Shown here in pieces: positions 51,821-61,858 of a stretch of 64,000 bases of DNA. How positions within the stretch are numbered: the stretch's first letter is position 1; each line of letters starts with the position of its first letter. The stretch spans positions 682,001 through 746,000 of the forward strand of contig MARA01000019.1 of assembly GCA_001792895.1 (NCBI GenBank), read 5' to 3'. Both the position numbers and the translations under genes were made by a program. The stretch is from Lentinus brumalis. Its lineage: Eukaryota; Basidiomycota; Agaricomycetes; Polyporales; Polyporaceae. Under the pieces are notes generated by a model. It saw only the letters and a program-made list of their open reading frames with translations, ran no database searches and was not told the DNA's origin.

Positions 51821-52188
51821 TGTTACGACTGATCATCGAGGGGGATCAGGAAAGACTCACGAGACGAGCAGGGGCGTCGACGAGCACTTGTGCAGCGAGA
51901 GCGGAGCAATGCTCGACGATCAGGGCTGGGGACAAGATGTATTGAGAGAGGTATCTACAGAGCGAAGTACAGCTTGGCTTACCTGGGGACAAGAGGTCGA
52001 AACTGAGGGTCCCCAGGTAGCGCTGGTGGTCTTATATACATGAGGGAACAATAGCGTCAGAAGACAATAGCGTGAGAGACATCATGGATGGAGACAATAG
52101 TGTGAGAGGGACCATGGGAATCATGGTGATCAAACAATAGGATGACTGGGAAAGGAAATGAATAGTACCGGGGAGGCTGTTCATAACA
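51821..52188 (-). repeat. LTR of family 1 (5' LTR)
   Basis: On the minus strand starts TGTTATGAACAGCC and ends GATGATCAGTCGTAACA, giving TGTTA/TAACA inverted ends; 368 bp. Contains ATGTATATAAGACC, a TATA-like promoter, about two thirds in from the outer side on the 5' part, and direct CACKCTATTGTCT-like repeats. Confidence 0.72.
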
Positions 52189-52904
52189 GTAGCAATGTAC
52201 TTCATTATCATGTCTAGTCATCTAGTCATCTATGCATAACTTGCGATTAATGGCACCTGACTCTGTGCCCATATGCTTGTCTCCGCTGCTAACATGCTGG
52301 TTTTGCAGAAAGCTGTAGCCTCCAGAGACAATGCGCTGCACCAAAGTGCTTGTGGTGTCTCTGAAGCAGATGCGCATGGATCCGGAGGCTCCACAAGCTG
52401 CTGGAGGAAAGTGTTTTTCCTCATGTCATGCGTGTGGTCCTTGTGCACCAGGGCCTCTGGGATGTTGTGTCTGGCAATGCACCCTGCCTGCAAGGCTCCT
52501 CTGGACACAAACACTGTCCATGCTTGGAACAAGTTGAATCTCAACCTGGTGCAGCTCCCTCAAGCACACCACATCAACATGAGCCTGCTTTGGTGTAAGC
52601 TCAGGAGCATCCACCAGGCTCGCAGCCTTGGTATGCTTGTCGCTTGTCGCTGTGATCTCTACCAGATGCAGAAGTGCAACAATCAGACAATGATTGTGTA
52701 AATTGCCAACATCTGTCATATTGTGCTGTAGGACTCTTTGGACTGCTCTGTGTTCTTACCTTGCCACCACAAGGAGTCCCAAAGTCACAGAGGTATGCTC
52801 AAGATGGGTGCTCAAGGGTGCTTCATCTGGATGCACATGGGGAAATTGGGACATGAGATGCTCACTGGCATCTCCTAGTTTGAGCTTGTACTTACATCAA
52901 TCAT

Positions 52905-53090
52905 CTTGTTTATATATACAGTGTATTTTTGTCTTTCCTCCTCACACAATTGACCTTTGTTTCCCCATCCTACCATCTTTCTTCCACCTACAGAGGAAAG
53001 CCACCCTCCAAATCAAGTCTTATTCATCTCTCATCTCTTTCTCTCTCTTGTGTATCTCTCCCCATACCAAGAATCTACGCAGTTGTTGTT
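52905..53090 (+). repeat. dispersed repeat, copy 2 (LTR-like)
   Basis: Counterpart of 35482-35660, same orientation: TATATATACAGTGTATT, GTTTCCCCATCCTACC, CACCTACAGAGGAAAGCCAC and a CT-rich end. It runs on into CTACGCAGTTGTTGTTCTTG, where copy 1 diverges. Confidence 0.5.
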
Positions 53091-54595
53091 CTTGGTGACA
53101 GAACAATCCTTGTTGGTGTTGGGGTCTCCCTCAGCCTCAGCAGCCTCCTTGTCAAGAATAGGTTGACATCCCTTGCCTGAAGTCACACAGTGGACATGAT
53201 CTATGAGTGCAGGTGAGCAAGACAAGAGGGTGAAAGCATGAGGGTTTGCTAACCTGTCCATAACGAGGACCCTCCAGCCTCATATAATCTTGAGACAATG
53301 ACAGCCCATCATCAGCAGCTGCCACAAAGAATAAGTAAGCCTCTGATCAGCTCTGAGCTGTCCCGACAGAATTTCTACCTTGTCCATTGATACCAACAGA
53401 TCTTTGAACATCTTCATATACTACACTTGTGTCAGGCAGGTGTAAGCTGTGTAACCCTCATATTTATCTTTACATATACAGGTCAGTTCCAGAGAAGCTG
53501 AAGTGGGGACCTCAGAGATTGCCAAAATTATTTGACTGACTACGAACTTGCAGTATGCCACTCCAAGTCCCTCCTTGCATCTGCAATGTGCTTGCCAGCC
53601 AAGCTTCAACATGCAGGGGAGGGCCCAAGGGCATGGTACGTGGTGCCACATGTAGTTACAAGGTCTTGATGCATGATGATCAACATAGCTGGTAGAAAGT
53701 GAGGAGGTAAGAGACCATATTACTTACTGCTAGCCCATAAGCTTAAGCCTTGACAGAGCCTTAACCTTGTAATTCCAGCTGTAATCTTCTGCTGTCCCAC
53801 ACCCATCTTGACCCACAAGCAACTCCAACACTGTGTAGTTTGACCTGCATTGTCTCAGGTTACCCCAAGATCACCTCAAGAACACACTAAATACACCACT
53901 AAGATTGCAATCTTGCCACTGTGCCCACATTGTGGGCAGGCCTTTAAGAATCTCAAGACAAGGACCTTACACAGGTGCATGGAGAGCTGTCCTCCTGTGC
54001 CGTTTCCTGAGAGGGCATATGCTCCGATGTTCTACCAGGGAAACGACCAGGGACACTTCCCCGTCACCATCTCACCTCCACCTTCTAACCACATCATATT
54101 TGCAATGGATGTGTTGCACAACAAGTTCTGTGAGGATGCCTTGAAGGCTTTGGATGACCCTGAGGATGAGGAGATCATGAATCTACATTCATTCCCTCTA
54201 ATGCCGCTGCTGCCATTATCTGTGCAGAGGGCTGGGCAGACATCATTGCAGGCCACAGTGTCAAGCAGGCCATAACTTGACCTTGGGTCTCAGAGGATGA
54301 TTTGGTACCGTCCTGCCTGAGACAGTGCTGCGCTCGGTATTTGGAGGACATCCAGGAGAAGTTGAAGTTGGCGCACCCTACGGTGCAAAGGGAATTGGCT
54401 CATGTTAACGAGCAAGTCTCTAAACCCTAGCAATGTTTTGTTTATGCACTGAACATCAATCTGATACAGGAATAGCCATAATGCATATGCTTTGTCCAGA
54501 CTCAGACCCGTGTCACTCCAGGCTTACTCTCTGATGTTCAGTCAACTGGTACCTTTCTTGATCCATCTCTTATGAGACTGGAAGATTAGATCTCT

Positions 54596-56058
54596 GGGGA
54601 TTACGATTGATGAGGAACAAAAAAATTGTCCTTTATGTTCGAGCTACACCAATAGGCGCCATTATGGGAAACAATCCCGTGGGAATAATATTTGGACTCA
54701 GCTTACTCATGCTAATATTGGGGCTTATTATTACATGATCACATGTAACAAACATTACCTACTGCCTAGACGCTGGCATAGGGTTAGGGCTACCAAATTG
54801 AGCACCATTTTGATACCCATTGAGCTCTTATGCTACCCCAGTTACTTATGCAAGCATTAATCAAAGCTATTATACCAAGACAAGTGCTCAAAGGCCAACA
54901 AATCTGAACCCTTGCGCACTGAGCTGGAAATGCAGGAGAGTGCATCCAGTCTGGCAGTGCACCTGGCTTATGTCAGCACACATAAGCACCTAATATCTCA
55001 GAAAGCTCCACAAATTACCCCTCCTTATACTCCTACTGACACAGCTCAGTAGATTGATTACAAACTTAGCCATGAATAAGATTCACAGTCCTTACTGACA
55101 TCCTATAGTTGGTAGAGCATCATTTTATGGCATACTGAGCATGGGAATAGGATGAATTGCACGTCATACTTACAGATGACAGACACTAGTCTATGGGCAA
55201 TATTATCATCGGCTGTGCCCTATTGATGGGCAATGTTCTCATTGGCTGCACAATTGATGGGTGCATGCTCAGCTGGACACAATTTGGATTGCATCCATTG
55301 ATGTGCTTACATGAGCATATATACACCCTTAATATTACTCAAGGTTTCACAACTAAACACCATTTACAAAATTGATAACATAGTTCAGCAGTTTCATGAT
55401 GAAAGTGGTGCAATAATACACATTAGAAGTACTTACTAGTAGAAGTTCTGCCTTATGATAAAGTGGCCCCAGCCCTTGTAGTATGAGTATGTATGTATAG
55501 ACATATACAGCCAAGTACAAGCTACTGTACCATTTCAAATGGTTCGACCAGTCACGCATAACAGGCCCCCAAATTGGTCGGAATTTGGGCGCCTGTCACA
55601 CATCACTAGGAGGCTGGTCAAAACCATATGGCTGGCGCTAAGGTATGCCGGGGTGTCCCATGCCCTAGTTGTGGCTAATTTTGGTCGAAATCTTGCCCGA
55701 TGTCACGGTCACCAGCTCGTTGGTCGAATATGTTCGATGAAATCAGCCTCTCATGCATCACAAGGCTGGTCGAACCATTCGAAATGGTACAGTATGTTGA
55801 AACCTGTCATGCCTTGTCAATTATTCTCAACCATTCAGAAATCTTTGTACTGACAGTTTACCTTGAACATGAGGTCATTCTTCAGTATCATGGTCCACCA
55901 AACAGATTTTTGCAGTTTTGTGCAAGCTGAACATGTGCATAAGCGGCATATGCCATCCAGAATCATAATGCCTGAATAGTTGAATATTACAAGCTTTGGG
56001 CTGTACAAAAACCCACATCAATCGTAACTTGCCAGTAATGGCCCACTCTGAGGCAAGT
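54596..56058 (+). repeat. dispersed repeat family R, copy A
   Basis: Starts ATTACGATTGATGAGGAACA and ends ACTCTGAGGCAAGT; matched in the same order and orientation by 62054-63174. Differences are mostly transitions at CG/TG/CA and small indels, plus the MITE at 55525-55792 present only here. No intact frame; identity of the parent element unknown. Confidence 0.75.
55525..55792. mobile_element. MITE with TA duplication, inserted in repeat R copy A
   Basis: 268 bp with 27 bp terminal inverted repeats differing at one base (CTGTACCATTTC then A or G then AATGGTTCG), flanked by TA at 55523-55524 and 55793-55794. Copy B of the host repeat has a single TA (62921-62922) at the same point. The interior holds further degenerate GGTCGAACCAT palindromes; no coding capacity. 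Confidence 0.88.
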
Positions 56059-56663
56059 GGAGTTGTTGTGTAAGCAGAAGGAGGCTCACACCACCTTTAT
56101 CTATGCCATTGAGCAAGAGCATATGCTCGATCAGCAAGTTGCTCGTCTACATCTCCTAATGTGGGAGATTGTCTCCCCCTCCTCCCCTTCCCTCCACACC
56201 AAGTTGACAACTGCCTACCACTTCATGATACATGCATGCATCATTGCTGCCTACAGGGCAATTCCTCTCACCATCTGTTACTGGCAATAACAATGCCCAA
56301 CTCCGGGCCGTGGTCTTCTGTTATGTGGAGTGCCTGAAACGCACAAGAGCCTTCTCTAGTATGTCATCCAGTTATAATTAAGTCCAATTTTCTTCTTACA
56401 ATATCTCCTCATCAGGACTGTCAAGAGTGTTCTAACTTACTTTCACAAACACGGGCGATATGGTCCAAGGATGATGTGATTCCACTCATGAACTACACCG
56501 ACACCATGGCCACAACCCTCATTGAGATAGGGTGAGCTGTTCCTGGCGTTGTAGCTGCCTGGAGACGCACCATAGAGACCAACCTGCTTCATGGCCTACT
56601 CTGTGTAGGCAATCCCCAGCTCAGCTTGGAGCGCAATCTTTCCTTGTGGCACACAGAGATCTG

Positions 56664-56718
56664 GAGCTTGAAGAGTGGGAGCTTGAAGAGCGGGATCTTG
56701 AAGGGCGGGAGCTTGAAC
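56664..56718. repeat. 15 bp tandem repeat
   Basis: Nearly four copies of GAGCTTGAAGAGNGG, just outside the left inverted repeat of the adjacent transposon. Confidence 0.8.
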
Positions 56719-56763
56719 AATAAGAGAGAAGGAGCAATCATACTACAGCATCTTCCAGGATGA

Positions 56764-56823
56764 CAGCCGTTTACCAAACTATAGGCCCTTTTGCGCCTGT
56801 GTGTGGGCATAGCCGGCTAACGC
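56764..56823 (+). repeat. left terminal inverted repeat
   Basis: 60 bp beginning CAGCCGTTTACCAAACTATA; matches the right end in reverse complement with 4 differences, all transitions. Confidence 0.85.
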
Positions 56824-56898
56824 GGCTAACATATATTTGAGACTCTGCGCTCACACATCGGCACCACCGTAGCACAGGCAAGCGTAAATCATTCCACC

Positions 56899-58105
56899 AT
56901 GCCACGGCGTTTCATTCCCAAGGAGGTCAAGGCTATCGCGTTGTGCATGTTGCTGGACTTCGACCTCCCTGACAAGACTATCAAGGACTATACGGGAATG
57001 AGCATTCGTTTGCTCAAGCGGCTTCGTAACACCTTCCGCGAGACCGGCGAGCTTGTCAGGGTCCCGGTTTGGACTGGAAAACCTCGCCTCCTCGATGCCC
57101 TGGATGTTGATGTAAGCACACGCCGCTGCATGCTTGCAGCGTTTCGGAATCGTTGCTCACGCCGAGTCACGCGCATCTTACTAGTTCCTGTTAGGCTGCT
57201 TAGAGCAGCAACCTGATATGTCGCTAGACGAACTCCAAGTCCATCTCTTAGAGATTTGCAACGTCGACACAACCATGAAGACCATCTATAAGAGCATCGA
57301 GAGGCGCAGTTTCACGCGGAAATTGGTAGGTTGTCAGTGGAACAGCTTTCAAGGGCTCTCCTGATCCTCGGCAGGTCACACGTCCCGCGATTGAGCGCAA
57401 CGAGGAGGATTGAGCCGAGTTCAAGATGCTCATCAGCGCCCACTACCACCCGCACCAACTGGCCTTCGCCGATGAGACCCATTTCAACTGTCTTACTCTG
57501 CGTCGGCGCTATGGCTGGGCACCGATTGGAGAGCATGCACGGCGGCGCGACTTTTTTATTCGCGGAAAAAGGTACTTCCTTCGTCCATCCGCTATCACGG
57601 GATGTGCTGATGGTCTCCTAGATATTCGATCCTTCCTGCGATGTCGCTCGACGGCATCATTCATCTCTCAGTGCTAGAGTGTCCGTTCACCGGCGACGAC
57701 TTCGCTGAATTCGTGGAGGCCACGCTCGATCGCATGCAGCCCTGGCCGCTTCCTAATTCTGTCCTCGTCATGGACAACGCAACAATTCATAAAGTGCCCG
57801 GAATTCGTGAGATGGTCGAAGCACGGTGCGCGGATGTCGTTGCATTCTCATTCATTTGAAATTCTCACATACTCAATAGCGGTATGCGTCTTGTGTACCT
57901 ACCAGCCTACTCTCCAGACCTCAACCCTATTGAAGAGGCGTTCTCAGCGCTGAAGGCTTACCTGCGGAAACATCGAGATTATGTCCTTGGTGAGATTGAA
58001 GGTATCAGCCGTGATCCCTACGCCCTTATATGGGAAGCTGCGTATACCGTGATGACGCCTGAGTCCGCGTATGGGTGGTACAAACACAGCGAGTACATTG
58101 CCTGA
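56899..58105 (+). pseudogene. DD34E (IS630/Tc1-like) DDE transposase, one nonsense codon
   Basis: Start ATG at 56899: MPRRFIPKEVKAIALCMLLD, then a helix-turn-helix part (IKDYTGMSIRLLKRLRNTFR) and a second one near EQQPDMSLDELQVHLLE. The catalytic domain shows FADETHFNCLTLRRRYGW (first D), NSVLVMDNATIHKVPG (second D) and [20 protein letters not shown] (E). With the GTGCGC-CAATAG intron removed, exactly 34 residues lie between the second D and the E. Four short introns splice in frame. The only damage seen is TGA at 57411-57413, in a place (NEED-stop-AEF) that suggests an ancestral CGA codon. It lies 75 bp inside the left inverted repeat. Confidence 0.85.
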
Positions 58106-58325
58106 GTATCTTCGAACTTTCCATCCAAGCTTCACCAAGATTGTTTTCCATTAGATTGTAGTATCAGTACTACTCAAGAACTGTTGCACTACCGAGGCCC
58201 TACACTGCCAAGATCCTATGCTACACAAGATGCTATGCTACTGACAAGATACCGTGCTTGATAATATACATTGATGTTGTCTCTGATTAGTTCGTTGCAC
58301 CAAGAAGAGTGTCGTTCGCTGAAAG

Positions 58326-60411
58326 CTAGTCAATCAGTTCGTCTTCCCCAGAGTCGTCTGCCTCGTCTGCTGACAGAACTCCAGAGTCGTCCCCGCTATC
58401 AATTGCATCCAACTCGGCCTCCAGCTCGTCAAACCTTTCATCGAGCTTGTCCCGAGGACGATCTGCTCTACCCTTCCCCTTGCCGCTTGGCGGCGCATCA
58501 GCTGTCGTACTGTCTGTCTTCGGTCGCCCATAGGTTGCCTGCCCAGGTATTAGTGAGGGACGCCGCAATCCCAGCACAGGCGCAACACCATGTCCTGCGT
58601 AGAGTTGAAGGCGGTCGGCGCGCGCTCCGAAGATATCCCGAAGAACGTCAGGAGGGAAGACGAACAGTTTGCAGGCATCGTCTATCCCCAGCTCCAGTAG
58701 CTTGCTGTGAAGGTCCAGGAACCGGTCCTTCGGGTGGTCGATGTCGAGAAGGTTGAGAATGAGCTTGACCGGTGGGTAACCAACACCTGCATCTTTTACA
58801 CATGGCTGGGAGAGGGTGTCCATCGCCGCAAGACGACACTCTTCGTGATTGATGTCGAGAGGGTTCGCACGACTTCCTGACCGAGGCGCTTTGTGGCGCG
58901 AAGAGCCGGCCTCGAGGCTGGAGACCCTCTTTGACGTGGACAAGCTCGCGCGTGCAGCGCCATCGCAGCTGGAGGGCGAGGTGTTGATAGTGAAGTGGAA
59001 TTGGGATAACTGCGCCTGCGAGCCAGTAACCCGCGCCCGCTTCGGCGCACTTTCGTCGAAGCTCAGCGAGTTGGGTGGGGTGTAGATCGAAGCCTTTCCG
59101 AGAGACTGAACGTGCAGTGAGTACGTCATCCGTGTCGCGGAGCAGGCCACCAGAAAACTCACAATCTGCGTTGCCCAGAGGCTCATCTGGGCATGATTGA
59201 GACGTTGATGGTTGTTGTATCCTCCGTGTCGGCTGACGTAGCAGTGACCATGATGCGCTTCGCAACGCGTCTCATTCTCAAGCAGACGGTACGCCTCCAA
59301 TTGTGTGTTCGTCACCATCAACTGATTAGACGGCGGAGGGATGTCATCGTGACGTGGTCGCTTCTTCCCCTTTACCTTCTTCGGCTTGGGTGTCTACCGG
59401 GTTTAACTGGTGAGCCTGAGTGCATTGGAGACATTGGATAAGTGGTACTCACAATGTTTCTAATCTCCAGAGCCACCGCCTTCGAACGTGCATTCGTTGC
59501 CTTCGTACGAATGAGGCCCATGGCAACCTCGAAGTCCTCAGCGTTTGACAAGTTCGTGATTCTACTGGTGTCGTTCGCGAGCTTATAAGCGAGCTGTACG
59601 GGTTTAGGAGTTCCATCTAGAAACGCTATGGAGCGCTCTTGAAAGTCGTCCCAAGGTATGTCAGTCTCCGCAGTGAACTCGCGCTTTGATGTGCCGTTGA
59701 CTAGGACCTGGTAACGGAAGACTGAACATAAATGAGTAACATGCAACACCCGAGGTGATATAACACATGCTCACCTCCAGGTCGGGGCTCAGAGTTCGGC
59801 CAGGGTTTCGGTGGCCCAGCCGGGACAGCTGGTTGCGGCGGCGGCGGGTATTGCTGAGGAGGCAGCGGGTACTGCTGAGGAGGCAGCGGGTACTGCTGAG
59901 GAGGCGGCGGGTACTGCTGAGGAGGCGGCGGGTACTGCTGAGGAGGCGGCGGGTACTGCTGAGGAGGCGGCGGGTACTGCTGAGGAGGCGGTGGGTACTG
60001 TGGCTGGTACTGCGGCGGATACGGCGGGTGCGGGTACTGTTGGGGTGGTGCTGCATACTGCGGTGCATATGCATAGGCAGGGTGAGGAGGAGCTGCGTAT
60101 CCTGGAGGCACATACGCCTGTTGAGGCCCGGGTGGCGGCGCGTACTGCTGAGGACGCGGAGCATCATAGTGACCTTCGTATTCGAATCCGGCAGGAGGGA
60201 GTGGTGGCCGTGCCGGCGGCTGCTCCTGTGTGGGACGGTAACGCACGTCGGGGACTCGCGCGTTGAGTGCGGGGCCACTAGCGTTGGGTGGAGGTTCATG
60301 CGCGTTGAGCGCAGGGTTACGAGCGGGGGCAGGGGGTATGTGCACGTCGAGCGCGTCGAGCGCAGGATTGCGAGTGGGTATGTGTGCATGCGCACCAGGG
60401 TTGCTCGCCAT
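58326..60411 (-). CDS. transposon-borne accessory protein with QYPPPP repeats and Cys/His motif
   Basis: Unknown function. Start ATG at 60409-60411 (MASNPGAHAHIPTRNPALDA). The first exon encodes a Pro/Gln/Tyr-rich region with seven-residue QQYPPPP repeats. GTGAGC and GTGAGT introns then join to FRYQVLVNGTSKREFTAETD and IPWDDFQERSIAFLDGTPKP. Further on come SNAEDFEVAMGLIRTK and a basic KPKKVKGKKRPRHDD segment. A possible zinc motif reads CEAHHGHCYVSRHGGYNNH. The last exon ends with a conserved-looking KLILNLLDIDHPKDRFLDLH, IDDACKLFVFPPDVLRDIF, and a very acidic tail (SGEDELID). All exon joins keep frame, so it appears intact although the neighbouring transposase has a stop. Position inside the inverted repeats suggests a transposition accessory or DNA-binding role; this is inference. 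Confidence 0.75.
59845..60003. repeat. 21 bp minisatellite within accessory gene
   Basis: About seven to eight tandem units of GCGGGTACTGCTGAGGAGGC (plus strand), encoding QQYPPPP on the minus strand. Units vary at one or two positions. Confidence 0.85.
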
Positions 60412-60684
60412 GTCTGCAAGTGTTCATTGCCAGCACACCTTTGCAGGTATGTATTTATCCATCCCATTTTTGCAACATGGCGCCATCTCACCGAGTCATC
60501 GTCGGCCTCCCCACCTGCAGCGTCGGCCCATGGACCATATATTGCCCAAGTGCGGGGTACATGCACGTGACTGGAGTGGACAACAGAGCCACACAGAACC
60601 GTAACGCGGCTCCCACGTTGCCCTCACATATGCGTCCAGTTCTGCCCAGTACCCACGGTGTCGCTCTTTCCCCACTACCACAAC

Positions 60685-61652
60685 ATGGCTCACCGCACCC
60701 CGTCCCCTCCCACCAACCCCACCGCCTCCGTTCCCAACACTCCGTCAAAGGTCAAGCGTTCTACGGAAGTATTTGCGGGCGTCGAGGTCACCGAGGAGCA
60801 TCTGAAGGAATGTGCCCGGCTCTTCAGTGAGAACTATGGCATGTGGGCACAGGACGTCACCTGTCCCCTCAAGCCTGGTATGTGATCGTGGTCGAGCTTG
60901 AAAGTCCATCTGACCGTCCAGGACAGGTGGCCGTGTTGCAATGTCGGCCAAAAGGCTTTGCGCTCAGTGCCTCTCGGATGCCGAGAACACAATCCTTGTC
61001 ATAGCGCGCATTCAGGACGAGATTGTGGGACATGCTTTCGCTACGAAGTGGCCCTATGGGCAGGGTGAGTACCGGTACATTGTGTCCCCGGGGCAATTCT
61101 GATTGTTCTCAGATTACGTCGGCTGGGTCACACAGCTTGTCGTCGACGTCAACCAGTGCAAGCGCTACATTGCTACGGAGCTCCTCCAGACCCTCAAGTA
61201 TCATGCTTGGTATGAAGGTGTTATGATGATGGGTCTGGTGTCTTCCCATCCCGCCGCATGCCATGCTCTTTGCAAACTCAACAGTGCGTACCAGAATTCT
61301 ACTGTGGGAGGCTTATCCAGACGTGTCGCAGGCCTTCCTACGAAGCAGGTCAACCTTGATTTCATTGCTAACCATGCTCCGGGTGTCCTGAAGAGCACCA
61401 CCATCGACTACCTCAAGACGGCTGAGCTTCGTGGCTCGCTGTTCCAGCCCGGTGTGAGCAACGGCAGGCACTGTGTCTACGGTGTACACGCAGTTCTTCG
61501 TCGATCACGCAGAGCCCCAGGAGGCTTTGAATGTCTACATCGAGCATGAGCAGTGGGTGCTCGGTGCCTTATTAGATGGACATGAGTTCCTACTTTTACT
61601 TCCGGTTCTTCCTGTCTCCCCATCCAGTAGGGCGTCGTCGGCGGGCATTTAG
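60685..61652 (+). pseudogene. GNAT-like acetyltransferase gene with frameshift
   Basis: Start ATG at 60685 (MAHRTPSPPTNPTASVPNTP). VTEEHLKECARLFSENYGMW is followed by a GTATGT intron to GGRVAMSAKRLCAQCLSDAE. The acetyl-CoA-type core is VIARIQDEIVGHAFATKWPY, then YVGWVTQLVVDVNQCKRYIA and TELLQTLKYHAWYEGVMMMG. SSHPAACHALCKLN and VNLDFIANHAPGVLKSTTID follow. The QCKRYIATELLQ segment is a variant of the GNAT Q/RxxGxG/A pyrophosphate loop. Near 61470 one base breaks the frame; the following frame (TVYTQFFVDHAEPQEALNVY, VLGALLDGHEFLL) is clearly the original continuation and stops at 61650-61652. Substrate unknown. Confidence 0.7.
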
Positions 61653-61798
61653 TCCGCGCGCACATTATGGGATTGCATATCATCACTGGGACTTCGTCGC
61701 TCTCGCTCTGTACTCTCTCGCTCTCGGTTGTACTTGTTGTCGCTCTGGATGTACCTCGATCTCGGCATGTATCTCGGCAAGGTTTCAATTTAAAGTCT

Positions 61799-61858
61799 GC
61801 ATTAGCCGACTATGCCCACATACAGGCGCAAAAGGGCCTATAGTTTGGTAAATGGCTG
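61799..61858 (-). repeat. right terminal inverted repeat
   Basis: Reverse complement of the left 60 bp repeat with 4 transitions, two of them CG to CA/TG changes. Confidence 0.85.

Larger units (their letters stand above)
41376..52188 (-). mobile_element. composite Ty3-type LTR retroelement from two families
   Basis: Read on the minus strand: LTR (52188-51821), leader, gag, protease and RT of family 1, breakpoint near 48112, then partial protease, RT-RNase H, integrase and chromodomain of family 2, an accessory ORF, polypurine tract and a different LTR (41561-41376). The two end LTRs are unrelated in length and sequence, and no internal LTR marks the join. The CpG content is high, so it is much younger than its surroundings. 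Family 2 is a chromovirus by its chromodomain. Several frameshifts and stops make the 3' half non-functional. Confidence 0.8.
52189..56763. other. CpG-depleted decayed transposon DNA
   Basis: No intact gene. The plus frame 53850-54275 has a C2H2-like LCPHCGQAFKNLKTRTLHRC and may be a transposase N-terminus, possibly of the Plavaka type. It also carries the repeats and the MITE listed separately. Confidence 0.6.
56764..61858. mobile_element. 5.1 kb DNA transposon with 60 bp inverted repeats and three genes
   Basis: Terminal inverted repeats at 56764-56823 and 61799-61858 enclose a DD34E transposase (plus), a QYPPPP-repeat protein (minus) and a GNAT-like gene (plus). Interior is GC- and CpG-rich, the flanks CpG-poor, so it is a comparatively recent arrival. 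Adjacent bases are GA on both sides, not the TA expected for Tc1/mariner, so either the duplication is unusual or the true ends differ slightly. Confidence 0.7.

Noticed and set aside
41376..52188. Simple nested insertion of family 2 inside family 1
   Set aside because: No 5' LTR of family 2 at the junction and no return of family 1 sequence (integrase, 3' LTR) on the far side; a recombinant or deletion fusion fits better.
53850..54275. Intact zinc-finger gene
   Set aside because: A single C2H2-like motif in a 141-codon frame embedded in CpG-depleted repeat DNA with no extension; treated as a transposase remnant.
59845..60003. CRISPR-like regular repeats
   Set aside because: Units are directly adjacent without spacers and encode a protein heptad; a minisatellite in a eukaryotic gene.
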